This document shows positions 55,680 to 64,000 of a stretch of 64,000 nucleotides of DNA, one piece after another. The notes beneath the pieces are model-generated. The model saw nothing but the letters and a program-made list of their open reading frames with translations. It was not told the origin of the DNA and searched no databases. The translations under genes were made by a program, and so were the position numbers. The number at the start of each line of letters is the position of its first letter. Within the stretch, counting starts at the first letter, position 1. The DNA lies in the NCBI GenBank assembly GCA_025359425.1, contig JANYGC010000055.1, positions 1-64,000 of the forward strand, in the 5' to 3' direction. Origin of the DNA: Sphingomonadaceae bacterium. GTDB lineage: Bacteria > Pseudomonadota > Alphaproteobacteria > Sphingomonadales > Sphingomonadaceae.

Positions 55680-55740
55680 CCCCTCCGTCAGCCCTGCGGG
55701 CTGCCACCTCCCCTTTTGCACTTCGTGAAAAAGGAGAGGA
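55680..55740 (+). repeat. Hairpin repeat unit 3 (plus orientation)
   Basis: A 61-base unit: CCCCTCCGTCA, hairpin GCCCTGCGGGC, the constant GCCACCTCCCC, TTTTGCACTTCGTGAAAAA and GGAGAGGA. Together with unit 2 it brackets the DUF559 gene as inverted repeats whose CCCCTCCG ends face inward. Its left end supplies the DUF559 ribosome site; its right end is 12 bases from the accC stop. Confidence 0.85.
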
Positions 55741-55751
55741 CCAAAAAACGC

Positions 55752-57104
55752 TTACACGTTTTTCCGCTTCGCCAGCCACTCCTCCAGCCACTTGATCGTG
55801 TAGTCCCCGTTGATGAAATCGGGGTCCTTCATCAGCGCCTGATGGAGCGGGATGCTCGTGTTGACCCCGCCGATCACCATCTCCTCGAGCGCGCGTTTGA
55901 GGCGCATGATGCAGCCTTCGCGGGTGCGGCCTTTGACGATCAGCTTGGCGATCATCGAATCGTAGTACGGCGGGATCCGATACCCGGCGTAGAGCCCGCT
56001 ATCGACCCGGACGTTCATGCCGCCGGCGGCGTGGTAATTGGTGACGAGGCCGGGTGAGGGGGTGAAGTTCCACGGGTCTTCGGCGTTGATCCGGCATTCG
56101 ATCGCGTGGCCGTTGAACTCGACGTCTTCTTGGCGGACCGACAGCGGCTTGCCATCGGCAATGCGGATCTGCTCGCGCACCAGATCGACCCCGGTAATGG
56201 CCTCGGTGACCGGATGTTCGACCTGCAGCCGGGTGTTCATTTCGATGAAATAGAACTCGCCGTTTTCCCACAGGAACTCGATCGTGCCCGCGCCGCGATA
56301 GGCCATGTCGGCCATCGCCTTGGCGACGATCCCGCCCATGCGGTTGCGTTCCTCGGGCGTGATGACCGGCGAGGGGGCTTCTTCGAGCACCTTCTGGTGG
56401 CGGCGCTGGAGCGAGCAATCGCGCTCGCCCAGGTGGATCGCCTCGCCGTTGCCGTCGCCGAACACCTGGAATTCGATGTGGCGCGGATTGCCGAGGTACT
56501 TTTCGATATAAACCGTGGCGTCGCCGAACGCGGCCTTGGCCTCGCTCCCGGCCTGGGCAATCAGCGTTTCGAGCTCGTCCGGCCCGTTGCAGACCTTCAT
56601 GCCGCGCCCGCCGCCGCCCGATGCGGCCTTGATGATCACCGGGTAGCCGGCCTGCTCGGCGATCCGCTTGGCTTCGCCGATTTCGCTGACCGCACCGTCC
56701 GATCCGGGGACCAATGGCAGACCCAAGGCACCCGCGGTGCGTTTGGCCTCGATCTTGTCACCCATCGTGCGAATGTGTTCGGGCTTGGGCCCGATCCAGA
56801 TCAGCCCGTGCGCCTCGACGATGTCGGCGAACTGGGCGTTTTCGGACAGGAAGCCGTAGCCGGGATGGATCGCATCGGCGTGCGCGATTTCCGCGGCCGA
56901 AATGATCGCGGCCATGTTGAGGTAGCTGTCCTTGGCCGCCGGCGGCCCGATGCAGACCGCATGATCGGCGAGGCGCACGTGCATCGCATCGGCATCGGCG
57001 GTGGAGTGCACCGCGACCGTTTCGATCCCCATTTCGTGCGCGGCGCGGTGAATGCGCAGCGCGATTTCGCCGCGGTTGGCGATCAGTATCCGGGAAATGC
57101 CCAT
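55752..57104 (-). CDS. accC: Biotin carboxylase, acetyl-CoA carboxylase
   Basis: A 450-aa ATP-grasp enzyme that carboxylates biotin on AccB for malonyl-CoA synthesis. [17 protein letters not shown], the glycine loop [30 protein letters not shown] and [16 protein letters not shown] are all intact. Length is normal. It starts 2 bases after accB ends and lies in the aroQ-accB-accC operon typical of alphaproteobacteria. Confidence 0.97.
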   Translation of the reverse strand: MGISRILIANRGEIALRIHRAAHEMGIETVAVHSTADADAMHVRLADHAVCIGPPAAKDSYLNMAAIISAAEIAHADAIHPGYGFLSENAQFADIVEAHGLIWIGPKPEHIRTMGDKIEAKRTAGALGLPLVPGSDGAVSEIGEAKRIAEQAGYPVIIKAASGGGGRGMKVCNGPDELETLIAQAGSEAKAAFGDATVYIEKYLGNPRHIEFQVFGDGNGEAIHLGERDCSLQRRHQKVLEEAPSPVITPEERNRMGGIVAKAMADMAYRGAGTIEFLWENGEFYFIEMNTRLQVEHPVTEAITGVDLVREQIRIADGKPLSVRQEDVEFNGHAIECRINAEDPWNFTPSPGLVTNYHAAGGMNVRVDSGLYAGYRIPPYYDSMIAKLIVKGRTREGCIMRLKRALEEMVIGGVNTSIPLHQALMKDPDFINGDYTIKWLEEWLAKRKNV

Positions 57105-57106
57105 GC

Positions 57107-57604
57107 TTAGGAGAGGACGACCAGCGGCTGGTCGAATTCGACCGGCTGCGCGTTTTCAACCAGGATCGCCTTGATCGTGCCCGCAGCGGTGGCGGTGATC
57201 GGGTTCATCACCTTCATCGCCTCGATAATCAGCAGCGTATCACCCGCTTTGACCTGCTGGCCGACCGCGATGAACGAGGGACTGCCCGGCTCGGCCGAGA
57301 GGTAACAGGTGCCGACCATCGGTGATCTGAGCGCATTGACATCGACCGTGGGTTCGGGCGCGGCGGCAGCCAGCGGAACCGCCGGAGAGGAGGCTGGAGC
57401 AGCGGCGTGGACCGCTGGCGCGGCGGCCATGTGCACCGCTGCGGCGTGCCGCGCGACCTTGATCTTGCGCTCACCGTCTTCGACTTCGATCTCGGTCAGG
57501 CCGGTTTCGTTCAGCAGTTCGGCAAGTTCGCGCACCAGTTTGCTGTCAATATTCATGCCGCCGTTTGTGCCGCCAGTCCGGCTGACGCCCTTCGTCTCGC
57601 TCAT
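57107..57604 (-). CDS. accB: Biotin carboxyl carrier protein of acetyl-CoA carboxylase
   Basis: A 165-aa protein. The C-terminal biotinyl domain has EAMKVMN with biotinyl-Lys131; the N-terminal [33 protein letters not shown] is the usual AccB start, joined by an Ala/Pro-rich linker. AGAGG precedes ATG 57604; ATG 57556 (MNIDSK) is a possible shorter start. Spacing to accC is 2 bases. Confidence 0.96.
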   Translation of the reverse strand: MSETKGVSRTGGTNGGMNIDSKLVRELAELLNETGLTEIEVEDGERKIKVARHAAAVHMAAAPAVHAAAPASSPAVPLAAAAPEPTVDVNALRSPMVGTCYLSAEPGSPSFIAVGQQVKAGDTLLIIEAMKVMNPITATAAGTIKAILVENAQPVEFDQPLVVLS

Positions 57605-57723
57605 GCGAACCTCTTATCTGAAACAGGGCTCTCGCCTATGCGGCGCGCCGCCAGCGAGGGCAAGCCTAAAGCGCCCCGAAGGCTTCCGGTTGGTTGCAAA
57701 ACCCGCTCGCAATGACGAGAAAG

Positions 57724-58161
57724 TTAGAGGGCCGCTGCGCGTTCCAGCGCGACGATGTAGCTTTGCGGGCCCAGTCCCTTGACGCAGTCGGTCGCCGCCA
57801 TCCCGACATACGAGATGTGACGGAACGGCTCGCGGGTTTCGGGGTCGGACAGATGGACCTCGATCACCGGCAGTTCGATCGCGCGGATCGCGTCGTGCAG
57901 CGCGATCGAAGTGTGGGTGTAGGCCCCGGCGTTAAGCAGCACCGCGTGCAGGCCCCGGGCGCGGGCTTCGTGCAGCCAGTCGACCAGCGTGCCTTCATGG
58001 TTGGTCTGGCGGCATTCGACGGTCAGCCCCAGCTCGGTCCCGTAAGCGACCAGCCGGGCATCGATTTGGGCCAGCGTGTCATGGCCATAGATCGCCGGTT
58101 CGCGCGTGCCGAGCAGGTTTAGGTTGGGTCCGTTGAGGACCATGACTGTGCGTTCGCCCAC
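57724..58161 (-). CDS. aroQ: 3-Dehydroquinate dehydratase, type II
   Basis: A 145-aa shikimate-pathway enzyme. VMVLNGPNLNLLGTREPAIYGHDTL carries the active-site Asn, Arg and Tyr25; RQTNHEGTLVDWLHEA and LLNAGAYTHTSIALHDAI the second Asn and Glu, and VIEVHLSDPETREPFRHISYV the catalytic His region. GTG 58161 is preferred because GGAGC lies 7 bases upstream; ATG 58143 is possible. It is the first gene of the accBC operon. Confidence 0.95.
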   Translation of the reverse strand: MGERTVMVLNGPNLNLLGTREPAIYGHDTLAQIDARLVAYGTELGLTVECRQTNHEGTLVDWLHEARARGLHAVLLNAGAYTHTSIALHDAIRAIELPVIEVHLSDPETREPFRHISYVGMAATDCVKGLGPQSYIVALERAAAL

Positions 58162-58267
58162 GCGGCTGCTCCGATTTGTTGCGGGATCGGCCCGTCCATA
58201 GCCGCGCATGGCCCACGTTCATAGGCTTTGGTATTTGCGGGGGGCTGGCGGCGGCGCGCGGGGGCGA

Positions 58268-58576
58268 TCAGCCTTCGATGGTTGGCTCGGGGGCGGGGGC
58301 TTCGTTGGCCTTGGCCTGTTCGGGCTGATCGTCGTTCGGGTCGGGCTCGGCTTCGGCCTCGACGACCGTCGCGTGTTGCGCTTTTGCGACTTCACCGGCG
58401 GCATGTTCTGCGCGCTGCGCTGCTTGTTCGGCGCGGAGCGCTGCGGCATCGGCTGCGGCGACCTTTTCGGCGAGGTTGGCATCGCGGCTGCAACCGCCGA
58501 GCAGCAACGCGGGGACCAGCAGCACGACTGCCAGCTTGATGCGGCTTTTCCGACCGATTTGCCTGGTTGTGGACAC
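58268..58576 (-). CDS. Small Ala/Glu-rich lipoprotein
   Basis: A 102-aa protein from GTG 58576. RIKLAVVLLVPALLLGGC is a lipoprotein signal with Cys29 as the lipidated residue. The mature part is a predicted coiled coil of heptad-like Ala/Glu/Gln (EKVAAADAAALRAEQAAQRAEHAAGEVAK) with an acidic, Pro-rich end. This resembles Lpp-like or envelope spacer proteins, but the family is not recognised. Confidence 0.65.
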   Translation of the reverse strand: MSTTRQIGRKSRIKLAVVLLVPALLLGGCSRDANLAEKVAAADAAALRAEQAAQRAEHAAGEVAKAQHATVVEAEAEPDPNDDQPEQAKANEAPAPEPTIEG

Positions 58577-58690
58577 GCGGATACTCCCGGGGCACCGCGA
58601 AGGACGGATGCCGCTGCGGCGAGCTATACCGGCAAAAGATTACCTGAAACTAACCACGAGCGGCATTTTGTTAAGTTGGCCGAGCGGAAC

Positions 58691-59104
58691 TCAGCTGTCC
58701 GACCCGGCGATCTTGCCCCACTGCCGCGCCGCGGTGTAACCAAGGTAGCCGGTCCCGAACAAGGCGTAGAGCGGCTCGGGCAGTCCCACCAGGTAAGCGT
58801 TCATCCCCGCCGCGATCGCCGCCGCGCGGCCCGGGCTGAACATTGCCAGCAGCCCCATCGGCAGCGCGGTCAGCAGCAGGATGTACATCACATAGAGGAA
58901 ACTCGGGCGGGCCCGGCTGGTCCACGGATCGCGCGCATTGGCCTCGGCGACGATCGCGGAGAGGCGTGAATTGATCTCGGCCAGCTCTTGCGAGCCCTGC
59001 AATTGCAGCAGCTCGAGCTTGGCCTTGTCGCGCTGGGCCTTGTCGGGGATGACTTTGTCGATGATCGAGATGACCGGCCCGATCAGGGCGTCGAGAAGTG
59101 CCAT
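58691..59104 (-). CDS. Orphan 3TM-type phage holin family protein
   Basis: A 137-aa protein. [35 protein letters not shown] followed by a helical linker and two to three hydrophobic helices ([58 protein letters not shown]) is the layout of the Holin_3TM family. No endolysin, tail or integrase gene lies nearby, so it is a lone phage or gene-transfer-agent relic, or a domesticated membrane protein. Confidence 0.75.
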   Translation of the reverse strand: MALLDALIGPVISIIDKVIPDKAQRDKAKLELLQLQGSQELAEINSRLSAIVAEANARDPWTSRARPSFLYVMYILLLTALPMGLLAMFSPGRAAAIAAGMNAYLVGLPEPLYALFGTGYLGYTAARQWGKIAGSDS

Positions 59105-59208
59105 GCGTTTTGCTCCTTCGGTTTGAACGAAGGCGCGCAGATAACCAAATCGGTTCATGTAGGAAAATGGTTTGCCGCGCAGCGATAGCTTGCCGGTATA
59201 AAGTAAAA

Positions 59209-59285
59209 TGGTCGGGACGAGAGGATTCGAACCTCCGACCCCCACACCCCCAGTGTGATGCGCTACCAGGCTGCGCTACGTCCCG
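59209..59285 (-). tRNA. tRNA-Pro (anticodon GGG)
   Basis: A 77-base minus-strand cloverleaf with encoded CCA. Acceptor stem CGGGACG/CGTCCCG, D-arm GCGCAGCCTGGTAGCGC, anticodon stem-loop CACACTGGGGGTGTG with GGG, T-loop GGTTCGAATCC. It complements the TGG tRNA-Pro at 51541. Confidence 0.95.
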
Positions 59286-59539
59286 ACCGGTCCGCCCGTC
59301 CGCGTGAACGCAGCCGGGCAGGGACCGCGCCTATAGGCAGGGCGGGGCGCTGTGGCAAGCGGCTCGGCGTAAACCTGCGGTAACCCCTTGAAGCGCTGCG
59401 ATCAGATGCCAAATGGATTGCGCGCCAGTGACGGACTGTGAGGGACGGCGCGTTGCAACGCCCGTACATTGCTGCTAGTCGCGCGCAATTCCGCCCGCTG
59501 CCAGATGGCGCGCGATTTGACAGGTGCAGACAGCAAGCC

Positions 59540-59878
59540 ATGAACAGCGCAATTCTCTCCGTCCTTTCCGCCGCAGCCGGTGCGGGCCAAGCCCCGCCGG
59601 TATGGCTGACCTACCTGCCGTTCGTTGCGATTTTCGCGGTGATGTGGTTCCTGATGATCCGCCCGCAGATGCGCCGCCAGCGCGAGCTGCAGGAAAAGAT
59701 CGGCAGCATCAAAAAGGGCGATCAGGTGCTCACCGCGGGCGGCTTCCTGGGCAAGGTGATCAAGGTCGACGAGGTCTATGCCGAGGTTGAGCTGGCTCCC
59801 AATGTGCGGGTCAAGACGCTCAAGTCGACGATTTCGGATATCGTGCCGCCGGCCGGCAGCAAGCCGGCCAACGACTGA
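59540..59878 (+). CDS. yajC: Preprotein translocase subunit YajC
   Basis: A 112-aa single-span membrane protein. YLPFVAIFAVMWFLMIRPQMRRQRE is the conserved YajC helix and basic stop; KKGDQVLTAGGFLGKVIKVDEVYAEVELAPNVRVKTLKSTISDIV is the cytoplasmic part. It joins SecDF to assist protein export. ATG 59540 is used. It leads the yajC-secD-secF operon. Confidence 0.95.
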   Translation: MNSAILSVLSAAAGAGQAPPVWLTYLPFVAIFAVMWFLMIRPQMRRQRELQEKIGSIKKGDQVLTAGGFLGKVIKVDEVYAEVELAPNVRVKTLKSTISDIVPPAGSKPAND

Positions 59879-59926
59879 GCTGGCATCCAGCCGCCCAGCT
59901 CCAGTCGTACAAGCGAAAGTTTTTAG

Positions 59927-61528
59927 ATGCTCGATTTTCCCCGCTGGAAACAGATCCTGCTGTGGTTTGTGACCGCGGCCTGTGCGATCGCCACCTTGCC
60001 GACAGTCTTTGCCGCAACGGGCCTTGCCTGGCCGTCGGTCCTGCCGGCGCCCATGATCAATCTCGGGCTCGATCTGGCCGGCGGCAGCCACCTGTTGCTC
60101 GAAGCCGATTCCAACCAGATCCGCCAGCTTCGTTTGGGGCAAATGGAAGAGAGCGTGCAGGTCCGCATGAACAAGGCCGACCCGAAGATCGGGATCGGCG
60201 ATATCTCGACCAAGGACGGCAAAGTCTCGTTCATGCTCAACGATCCGAGCAAGGCCGACGCAGCGCGCGAGGAATTGCAGACGCTGACCAGCGGCGCGGG
60301 CACCACCGGCCAGCGCGACTGGGACCTGGCGGTCAACGGCGGGCTGATCGTGCTGACCCCGACCGAGGCGGGGCTCAAGCAGAGCGCCGACCAGGCGATG
60401 GGCGCAGCAGTCGAAGTGGTGCGCAAGCGCATCGACAGCCTGGGGACGCGCGAGCCGACCATCATCCGCGAAGGTTCGAACCGCATCGTGGTACAAGTCC
60501 CGGGGTTGAGCGATCCGAAGGCGCTAAAAGACCTACTCGGGCAAACCGCGAAACTGGAATTCAAGCTGGTCGACAGCGCCGCCACGGCCAACGACCGCAC
60601 CCAGGGGATCGCTCAGCCGGGCACCCAGCTGGTGCCGTTTGCCAATCCTGAAAAGGACGGCCTGGTCCCGCTCGCAGTATACCGGCTTGGCGGGATCAGT
60701 GGCGATCAGTTGACCCAGGCGACCGCGAGCAATGACCAGAAGACCAACGAACCGATTGTCGAGATTTCGTTCAATCAGCAGGGCGGGACGAAGTTCGCCA
60801 AGCTGACCAGCGAGAATGTCGGCAAGCCGTTTGCGATCATCCTCGACGGCAAGGTGATTTCCGCGCCGAGCATCAACGAGCCGATTCTGGGCGGGCAGGC
60901 GCGCATATCGGGCAGCTTTTCACCCGCCAGCGCGCAGGCCTTGGCGATCAACCTTGCCTCGGGCGCGCTGCCGGTCGATCTCAAGGTGATCGAAGAACGC
61001 ACCGTCGGGCCCGATCTGGGCAAGGATTCGATCCACAAGGGCATCATCGCGATGCTGGTCGGCACCGGGGCGATCATGGTCCTGATCGCGCTGAGCTATG
61101 GCCGGTTCGGGATCTACGCCAATATCGCGCTGGTCATCAACGTGCTGATGATCCTGGGGGTGATGGCGATGATCGGCGGCACCTTGACGCTGCCGGGGAT
61201 CGCGGGGTTCGTCCTGACCATCGGCGCTGCGGTCGACGCCAACGTGCTGATCAACGAACGTATCCGCGAGGAGCGAAACCGCGGGAGGCGGGTCGTCCAA
61301 GCAGTCGAAGTGGGGTATACCGAGGCCAGCCGGACGATTTTCGATGCCAATATCACGCACTTCATCGCTGCGGCGCTGATGGGGATATTTGGCTCGGGGC
61401 CGATCAAGGGCTTTGCCGTGGTGCTGATCATCGGCATCGCCACCTCGGTGTTCACCGCCGTCTATCTCACCCGCATGTGGGTTGCTTTGTGGCTGCGCCG
61501 CGCGCGCCCGGCCGAACTCCACATCTGA
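59927..61528 (+). CDS. secD: Protein-export membrane protein SecD
   Basis: A 533-aa RND-like protein. LGLDLAGGSHLLLEAD, the P1 region with the KRIDSLGTREPTI motif, and the C-terminal helices (MAMIGGTLTLPGIAGFVLTIGAAVDANVLINERIREE) with the conserved Asp of the proton path are present. SecDF uses proton motive force to pull polypeptides through SecYEG on the periplasmic side. Length is normal for an alphaproteobacterium. Confidence 0.96.
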   Translation: MLDFPRWKQILLWFVTAACAIATLPTVFAATGLAWPSVLPAPMINLGLDLAGGSHLLLEADSNQIRQLRLGQMEESVQVRMNKADPKIGIGDISTKDGKVSFMLNDPSKADAAREELQTLTSGAGTTGQRDWDLAVNGGLIVLTPTEAGLKQSADQAMGAAVEVVRKRIDSLGTREPTIIREGSNRIVVQVPGLSDPKALKDLLGQTAKLEFKLVDSAATANDRTQGIAQPGTQLVPFANPEKDGLVPLAVYRLGGISGDQLTQATASNDQKTNEPIVEISFNQQGGTKFAKLTSENVGKPFAIILDGKVISAPSINEPILGGQARISGSFSPASAQALAINLASGALPVDLKVIEERTVGPDLGKDSIHKGIIAMLVGTGAIMVLIALSYGRFGIYANIALVINVLMILGVMAMIGGTLTLPGIAGFVLTIGAAVDANVLINERIREERNRGRRVVQAVEVGYTEASRTIFDANITHFIAAALMGIFGSGPIKGFAVVLIIGIATSVFTAVYLTRMWVALWLRRARPAELHI

Positions 61529-61541
61529 AGGATCCGGACCC

Positions 61542-62528
61542 ATGCGTCTGCTCAAGCTCATTCCCGACAATACCAACGTCCACTTCCTCAAGTACCAGTG
61601 GCCGACCACAATCCTCAGCGTGGTGCTGATGATCGGCAGCCTTGTGCTGCTGTTCACCCAGGGCCTCAACCAGGGCGTCGACTTTGTCGGCGGGCAAATG
61701 ATCCGCGTGACCTTCACGCAAAGTCAGGAAGCGCCGGTGGGGGCATTGCGCAGCGAGATCGAGAAGCTAGGTTATGGCGAGCCGATCATCCAGACCTTCG
61801 GCGCGCCCAACGCGGTGTCGATCCGGCTGCGCCTGCCCGAGGGTTCGGAGACCAATGCCGGCCTGTCCGATGCCATGTCGAAACGGATTTCCGCCACGGT
61901 CAAGGCCGACCATGCGGATGCGCGGATCGACGGGGTCGATTCGGTTTCGGGCAAGGTTTCCAAGGAATTGGGCTGGACCGCGTTCAAGTCGCTCGGTTTC
62001 GCCGCGATCGCGATCTCGATCTATATCTGGATCCGCTTCGAATGGCAGTTCGGGGTCGGCACGCTGATCAGCTTGATCCACGACGTGATCCTGACGATCG
62101 GCCTGTTCGCGCTGACCCAGATGGAGTTCGATCTGACCGCGGTCGCCGCGATTCTGACCGTCATCGGCTATTCGCTCAACGATACGATCGTGGTCTATGA
62201 CCGAATACGCGAGAACCTGAAGAAATACCGCCGAATGCCGACCGAGCAGCTGCTCGACATGTCGATCAACGAGACGCTGCACCGCACGGTGATGACCTCG
62301 GTGACGATCCTGATGGCGCTGTTTGCGTTGCTGTTCCTGGGACCAAAGGTGATCTTCGCGTTCTCGGCCGCGATGATCCTCGGGATCGTGGTGGCGACTT
62401 ACAGTTCGATCTACGCGGCGGCGCCGATGCTGCTGTGGCTCAAGGTCACCTCGAACAGCTTTGTCCCCACCGAAACCGAGATGGACCGGCAGGAACGCCT
62501 GACCCGCGAGCGCAGCTCAGCCAACTGA
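61542..62528 (+). CDS. secF: Protein-export membrane protein SecF
   Basis: A 328-aa partner of SecD. GVDFVGGQMIRVTF is the SecF D1 motif; TVIGYSLNDTIVVYDRIRENLKKYRRM holds the conserved helix-4 residues and Asp/Arg region. ATG 61542 follows AAGGATCCGG. Its 3' end overlaps the convergent glycosyltransferase gene by 12 bases. Confidence 0.96.
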   Translation: MRLLKLIPDNTNVHFLKYQWPTTILSVVLMIGSLVLLFTQGLNQGVDFVGGQMIRVTFTQSQEAPVGALRSEIEKLGYGEPIIQTFGAPNAVSIRLRLPEGSETNAGLSDAMSKRISATVKADHADARIDGVDSVSGKVSKELGWTAFKSLGFAAIAISIYIWIRFEWQFGVGTLISLIHDVILTIGLFALTQMEFDLTAVAAILTVIGYSLNDTIVVYDRIRENLKKYRRMPTEQLLDMSINETLHRTVMTSVTILMALFALLFLGPKVIFAFSAAMILGIVVATYSSIYAAAPMLLWLKVTSNSFVPTETEMDRQERLTRERSSAN

Positions 62529-63722
62529 GTGCCGTCCCGCGAGGCCACGCCAATGCGCGACCAGCGCGGCGGCATTGGCTTCCCAGCTGAATTCCGCCGC
62601 ACCGGCCAGCACCGCATGGCGCGGCACCGGGGCGGCAAGCAGTTCCCTCACCGCTGCTGCAATCGCCCCGGCATCGCGCGGTGCCATCCGGCCATAGGCG
62701 GGATCGGTCAGCAATTCCTGCGCGCCGGGGATTGGGGTGGTGACCACCGGAGTGCCGCAAGCGAGCGCCTCGACCCAGGCATTGGCGAGGCCTTCGCTGG
62801 CGGTGGGCAGCACGAATATATCGGCCGCGCTGAGCACCACCGGCAAGTCACCATGCGGCACCGCGCCGAGGAAATGAACCCGGGCCGACAGGCCAAGACG
62901 CACGGTCAAAGCGCGCAAATGCGCGTCATCCGGGCCTGCTCCGGCCAGTACGAGGTGGGCCCCGGGAATATGCGCCAGCGCCGCGATTGCGAAGCGTTGC
63001 CCTTTGCGTTCGATCAGCGCGCCGACGCAGGCGAGGATCGGTCGATCGGTGGGCAGGCCCAGTTTTTTGCGGCATTCGGCGGGGTCGAGTGGTTGGAAAA
63101 TCGTCCGGTCGAGGCCGGTGCGGTGGACGGTGATCTTGTTGCGGTCTGCGCCGAGCGCGACGAGATCGTCGGCCAAGCCACTGGAAACCGCCAGCAATCC
63201 GCTCGCACGCTTGGCGGCGTCGCGCACTTGCCGGGCGGTGCCGGGGGCCTGGCCCCAGTGGTGCACGTCAGCGCCGCGGGCCTTGATCGAGCAGGGCAGG
63301 CTAAGGGCCCTGGCGACCGCCACAGCAGCAGGTCCATCGGGGTAAAAAAACTGCGCGTCGATCAGATCGAACGGCTGTTCTGCGTGCATTTTGCGCGCTA
63401 GCGGGAGCACGGCGGCGGCCTCGCACCGCGCGCTGAACCGTCCGCCGGTGCCCGGCAACACGGTAAAATGCGGGCGATAAACACTGACGCCACCGCGCTG
63501 CTCAAACGGGTCTAAACCCTGCAAACTGCGGTACCGCGGGTGCAGCGAGAGGGGAAAGGGGGGCCGGCCGAGCGGCGAGACCATCACCAGATCGACATCG
63601 CCCCGCGCCGCCACTGCCTGCATCTGCCGCTCGACGAACACCCCGAAGTTGGGAGCATTAGCATTGGGGTAAAGCGTCGATAGCGACAGGACCCGCAATT
63701 TTTCGGCAACGGGGGCTGTCAC
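62517..63722 (-). CDS. GT4 family glycosyltransferase
   Basis: A 401-aa GT-B enzyme. LYPNANAPNFGVFVERQMQAVAARG is the usual GT4 acceptor-domain opening; the donor domain holds GRTGLDR-type VHRTGLDRTIFQP, CVGALIERKGQRFAIAAL and the EGLANAWVEALACGTPVVTT motif with both key Glu residues. It transfers a sugar to a lipid or glycan; substrate unknown. The GTG start overlaps the upstream gene's stop (GTGA), so translation is coupled. Confidence 0.86.
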   Translation of the reverse strand: MTAPVAEKLRVLSLSTLYPNANAPNFGVFVERQMQAVAARGDVDLVMVSPLGRPPFPLSLHPRYRSLQGLDPFEQRGGVSVYRPHFTVLPGTGGRFSARCEAAAVLPLARKMHAEQPFDLIDAQFFYPDGPAAVAVARALSLPCSIKARGADVHHWGQAPGTARQVRDAAKRASGLLAVSSGLADDLVALGADRNKITVHRTGLDRTIFQPLDPAECRKKLGLPTDRPILACVGALIERKGQRFAIAALAHIPGAHLVLAGAGPDDAHLRALTVRLGLSARVHFLGAVPHGDLPVVLSAADIFVLPTASEGLANAWVEALACGTPVVTTPIPGAQELLTDPAYGRMAPRDAGAIAAAVRELLAAPVPRHAVLAGAAEFSWEANAAALVAHWRGLAGRHSVG

Positions 63723-64000
63723 AATTTGCGCACCAGCATTTCAGCGACCGCGATCCACGCCGGACTGTCGACCACCACCTGGCGCGAACCCGCACCGGGC
63801 GGCAGCACCGCGACCCGCTGGGCATCGCGGTCGATCATCCGCCCGAACGCGAACCGCCCGCCGGGGCGCGGGACCAGCACGTCGCGGTTGAGCAGGCGCG
63901 GGAAGGCCTCGGGCCCCAATTGCCGCAACCAGACCTGATCGCCGGCGCGGTATTCGCCGTTGCTCGCCTCAACTTCGAGCGCGACCAGTACGCCGTCGCC
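63719..64000 (-). CDS. Partial protein of unknown function (C-terminal part only)
   Basis: Ninety-three codons enter from the right edge and end at 63719. The chain reads GDGVLVALEVEASNGEYRAGD, then VWLRQLGPEAFPRLL and a beta-rich end. I do not recognise a family; the GDGVLV start and beta-rich pattern loosely recall S24/S26-type domains, but no catalytic residues are visible. It is coupled to the glycosyltransferase gene by a 4-base overlap, so a surface-polysaccharide setting is possible. Confidence 0.6.
   Translation of the reverse strand, partial: GDGVLVALEVEASNGEYRAGDQVWLRQLGPEAFPRLLNRDVLVPRPGGRFAFGRMIDRDAQRVAVLPPGAGSRQVVVDSPAWIAVAEMLVRKL

Noticed and set aside
58691-59104. Prophage remnant suggested by the holin gene
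   Set aside because: No terminase, capsid, tail, lysin or integrase gene occurs in the flanking 10 kb, so a prophage call is not supported.

Overview
The window is chromosomal DNA of an alphaproteobacterium, almost certainly of the order Sphingomonadales (Sphingomonas, Novosphingobium or Erythrobacter type). The basis is high-GC coding sequence, the rpmF-plsX-fabH-ihfA-merR string, aroQ-accB-accC, yajC-secD-secF, a class I lysyl-tRNA synthetase, and many short tightly overlapping operons. The assignment is by gene order and protein style; no search was possible.

Layout. 1-2752: an S24 repressor-type regulator with a divergent partial gene, a DUF2306 membrane protein, an MBL hydrolase and a MAPEG protein. 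2901-7934: ribosomal protein L32 and fatty-acid initiation genes, IHF-alpha, a MerR regulator, an aldehyde dehydrogenase and a SixA-like phosphatase. 7931-16138: an Fe-S DinG/XPD-type helicase, an adenine deaminase plus hypoxanthine phosphoribosyltransferase pair, and an unusual GluRS next to class I LysRS; the GluRS gene lies between two long GC-rich dyad repeats. 16149-23244: a CHAT-domain membrane protein with a Sel1-like tail, a YkgJ cysteine-cluster protein, a DUF885 hydrolase, a prolyl hydroxylase, cytochrome b561 and an RcnB-like protein.

23584-25832 is a small accessory region: an orphan HigA-like antitoxin, two BrnT/BrnA toxin-antitoxin pairs and an AT-rich gene with an HEPN-like RX4H motif. 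It abuts the 3' end of ettA. A second, diverged copy of the last 24 ettA codons lies between the two minus-strand cargoes, so the ettA end looks like a repeated acquisition site.

27676-40478 holds a lipase-like membrane protein, an M28 peptidase, a MarR-EmrA-EmrB efflux operon, a family III CoA-transferase and leucine-degradation genes (isovaleryl-CoA dehydrogenase and the methylcrotonyl-CoA carboxylase carboxyltransferase subunit). 40867-51311 is a metal-resistance block on the minus strand (PepSY, porin, MFS, two Met/Cys-rich periplasmic proteins, CusC-CusB-CusA, CusF) with a divergent ChrB-type gene, ending beside two tRNA genes (Pro-TGG and a CAT tRNA, probably Ile2).

51772-64000: polysaccharide deacetylase and histidine kinase, an AsnC/Lrp regulator, a DUF559 nuclease gene flanked by inverted copies of a hairpin-bearing repeat, accC-accB-aroQ, a lipoprotein, an orphan 3TM holin, tRNA-Pro(GGG), yajC-secDF, a GT4 glycosyltransferase and a partial gene at the right edge.

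Best candidates for something new: the DUF559 cassette with hairpins that change in sequence but keep pairing (55173-55740), and the 'ettA tail plus cargo' arrangement (24496-25881).
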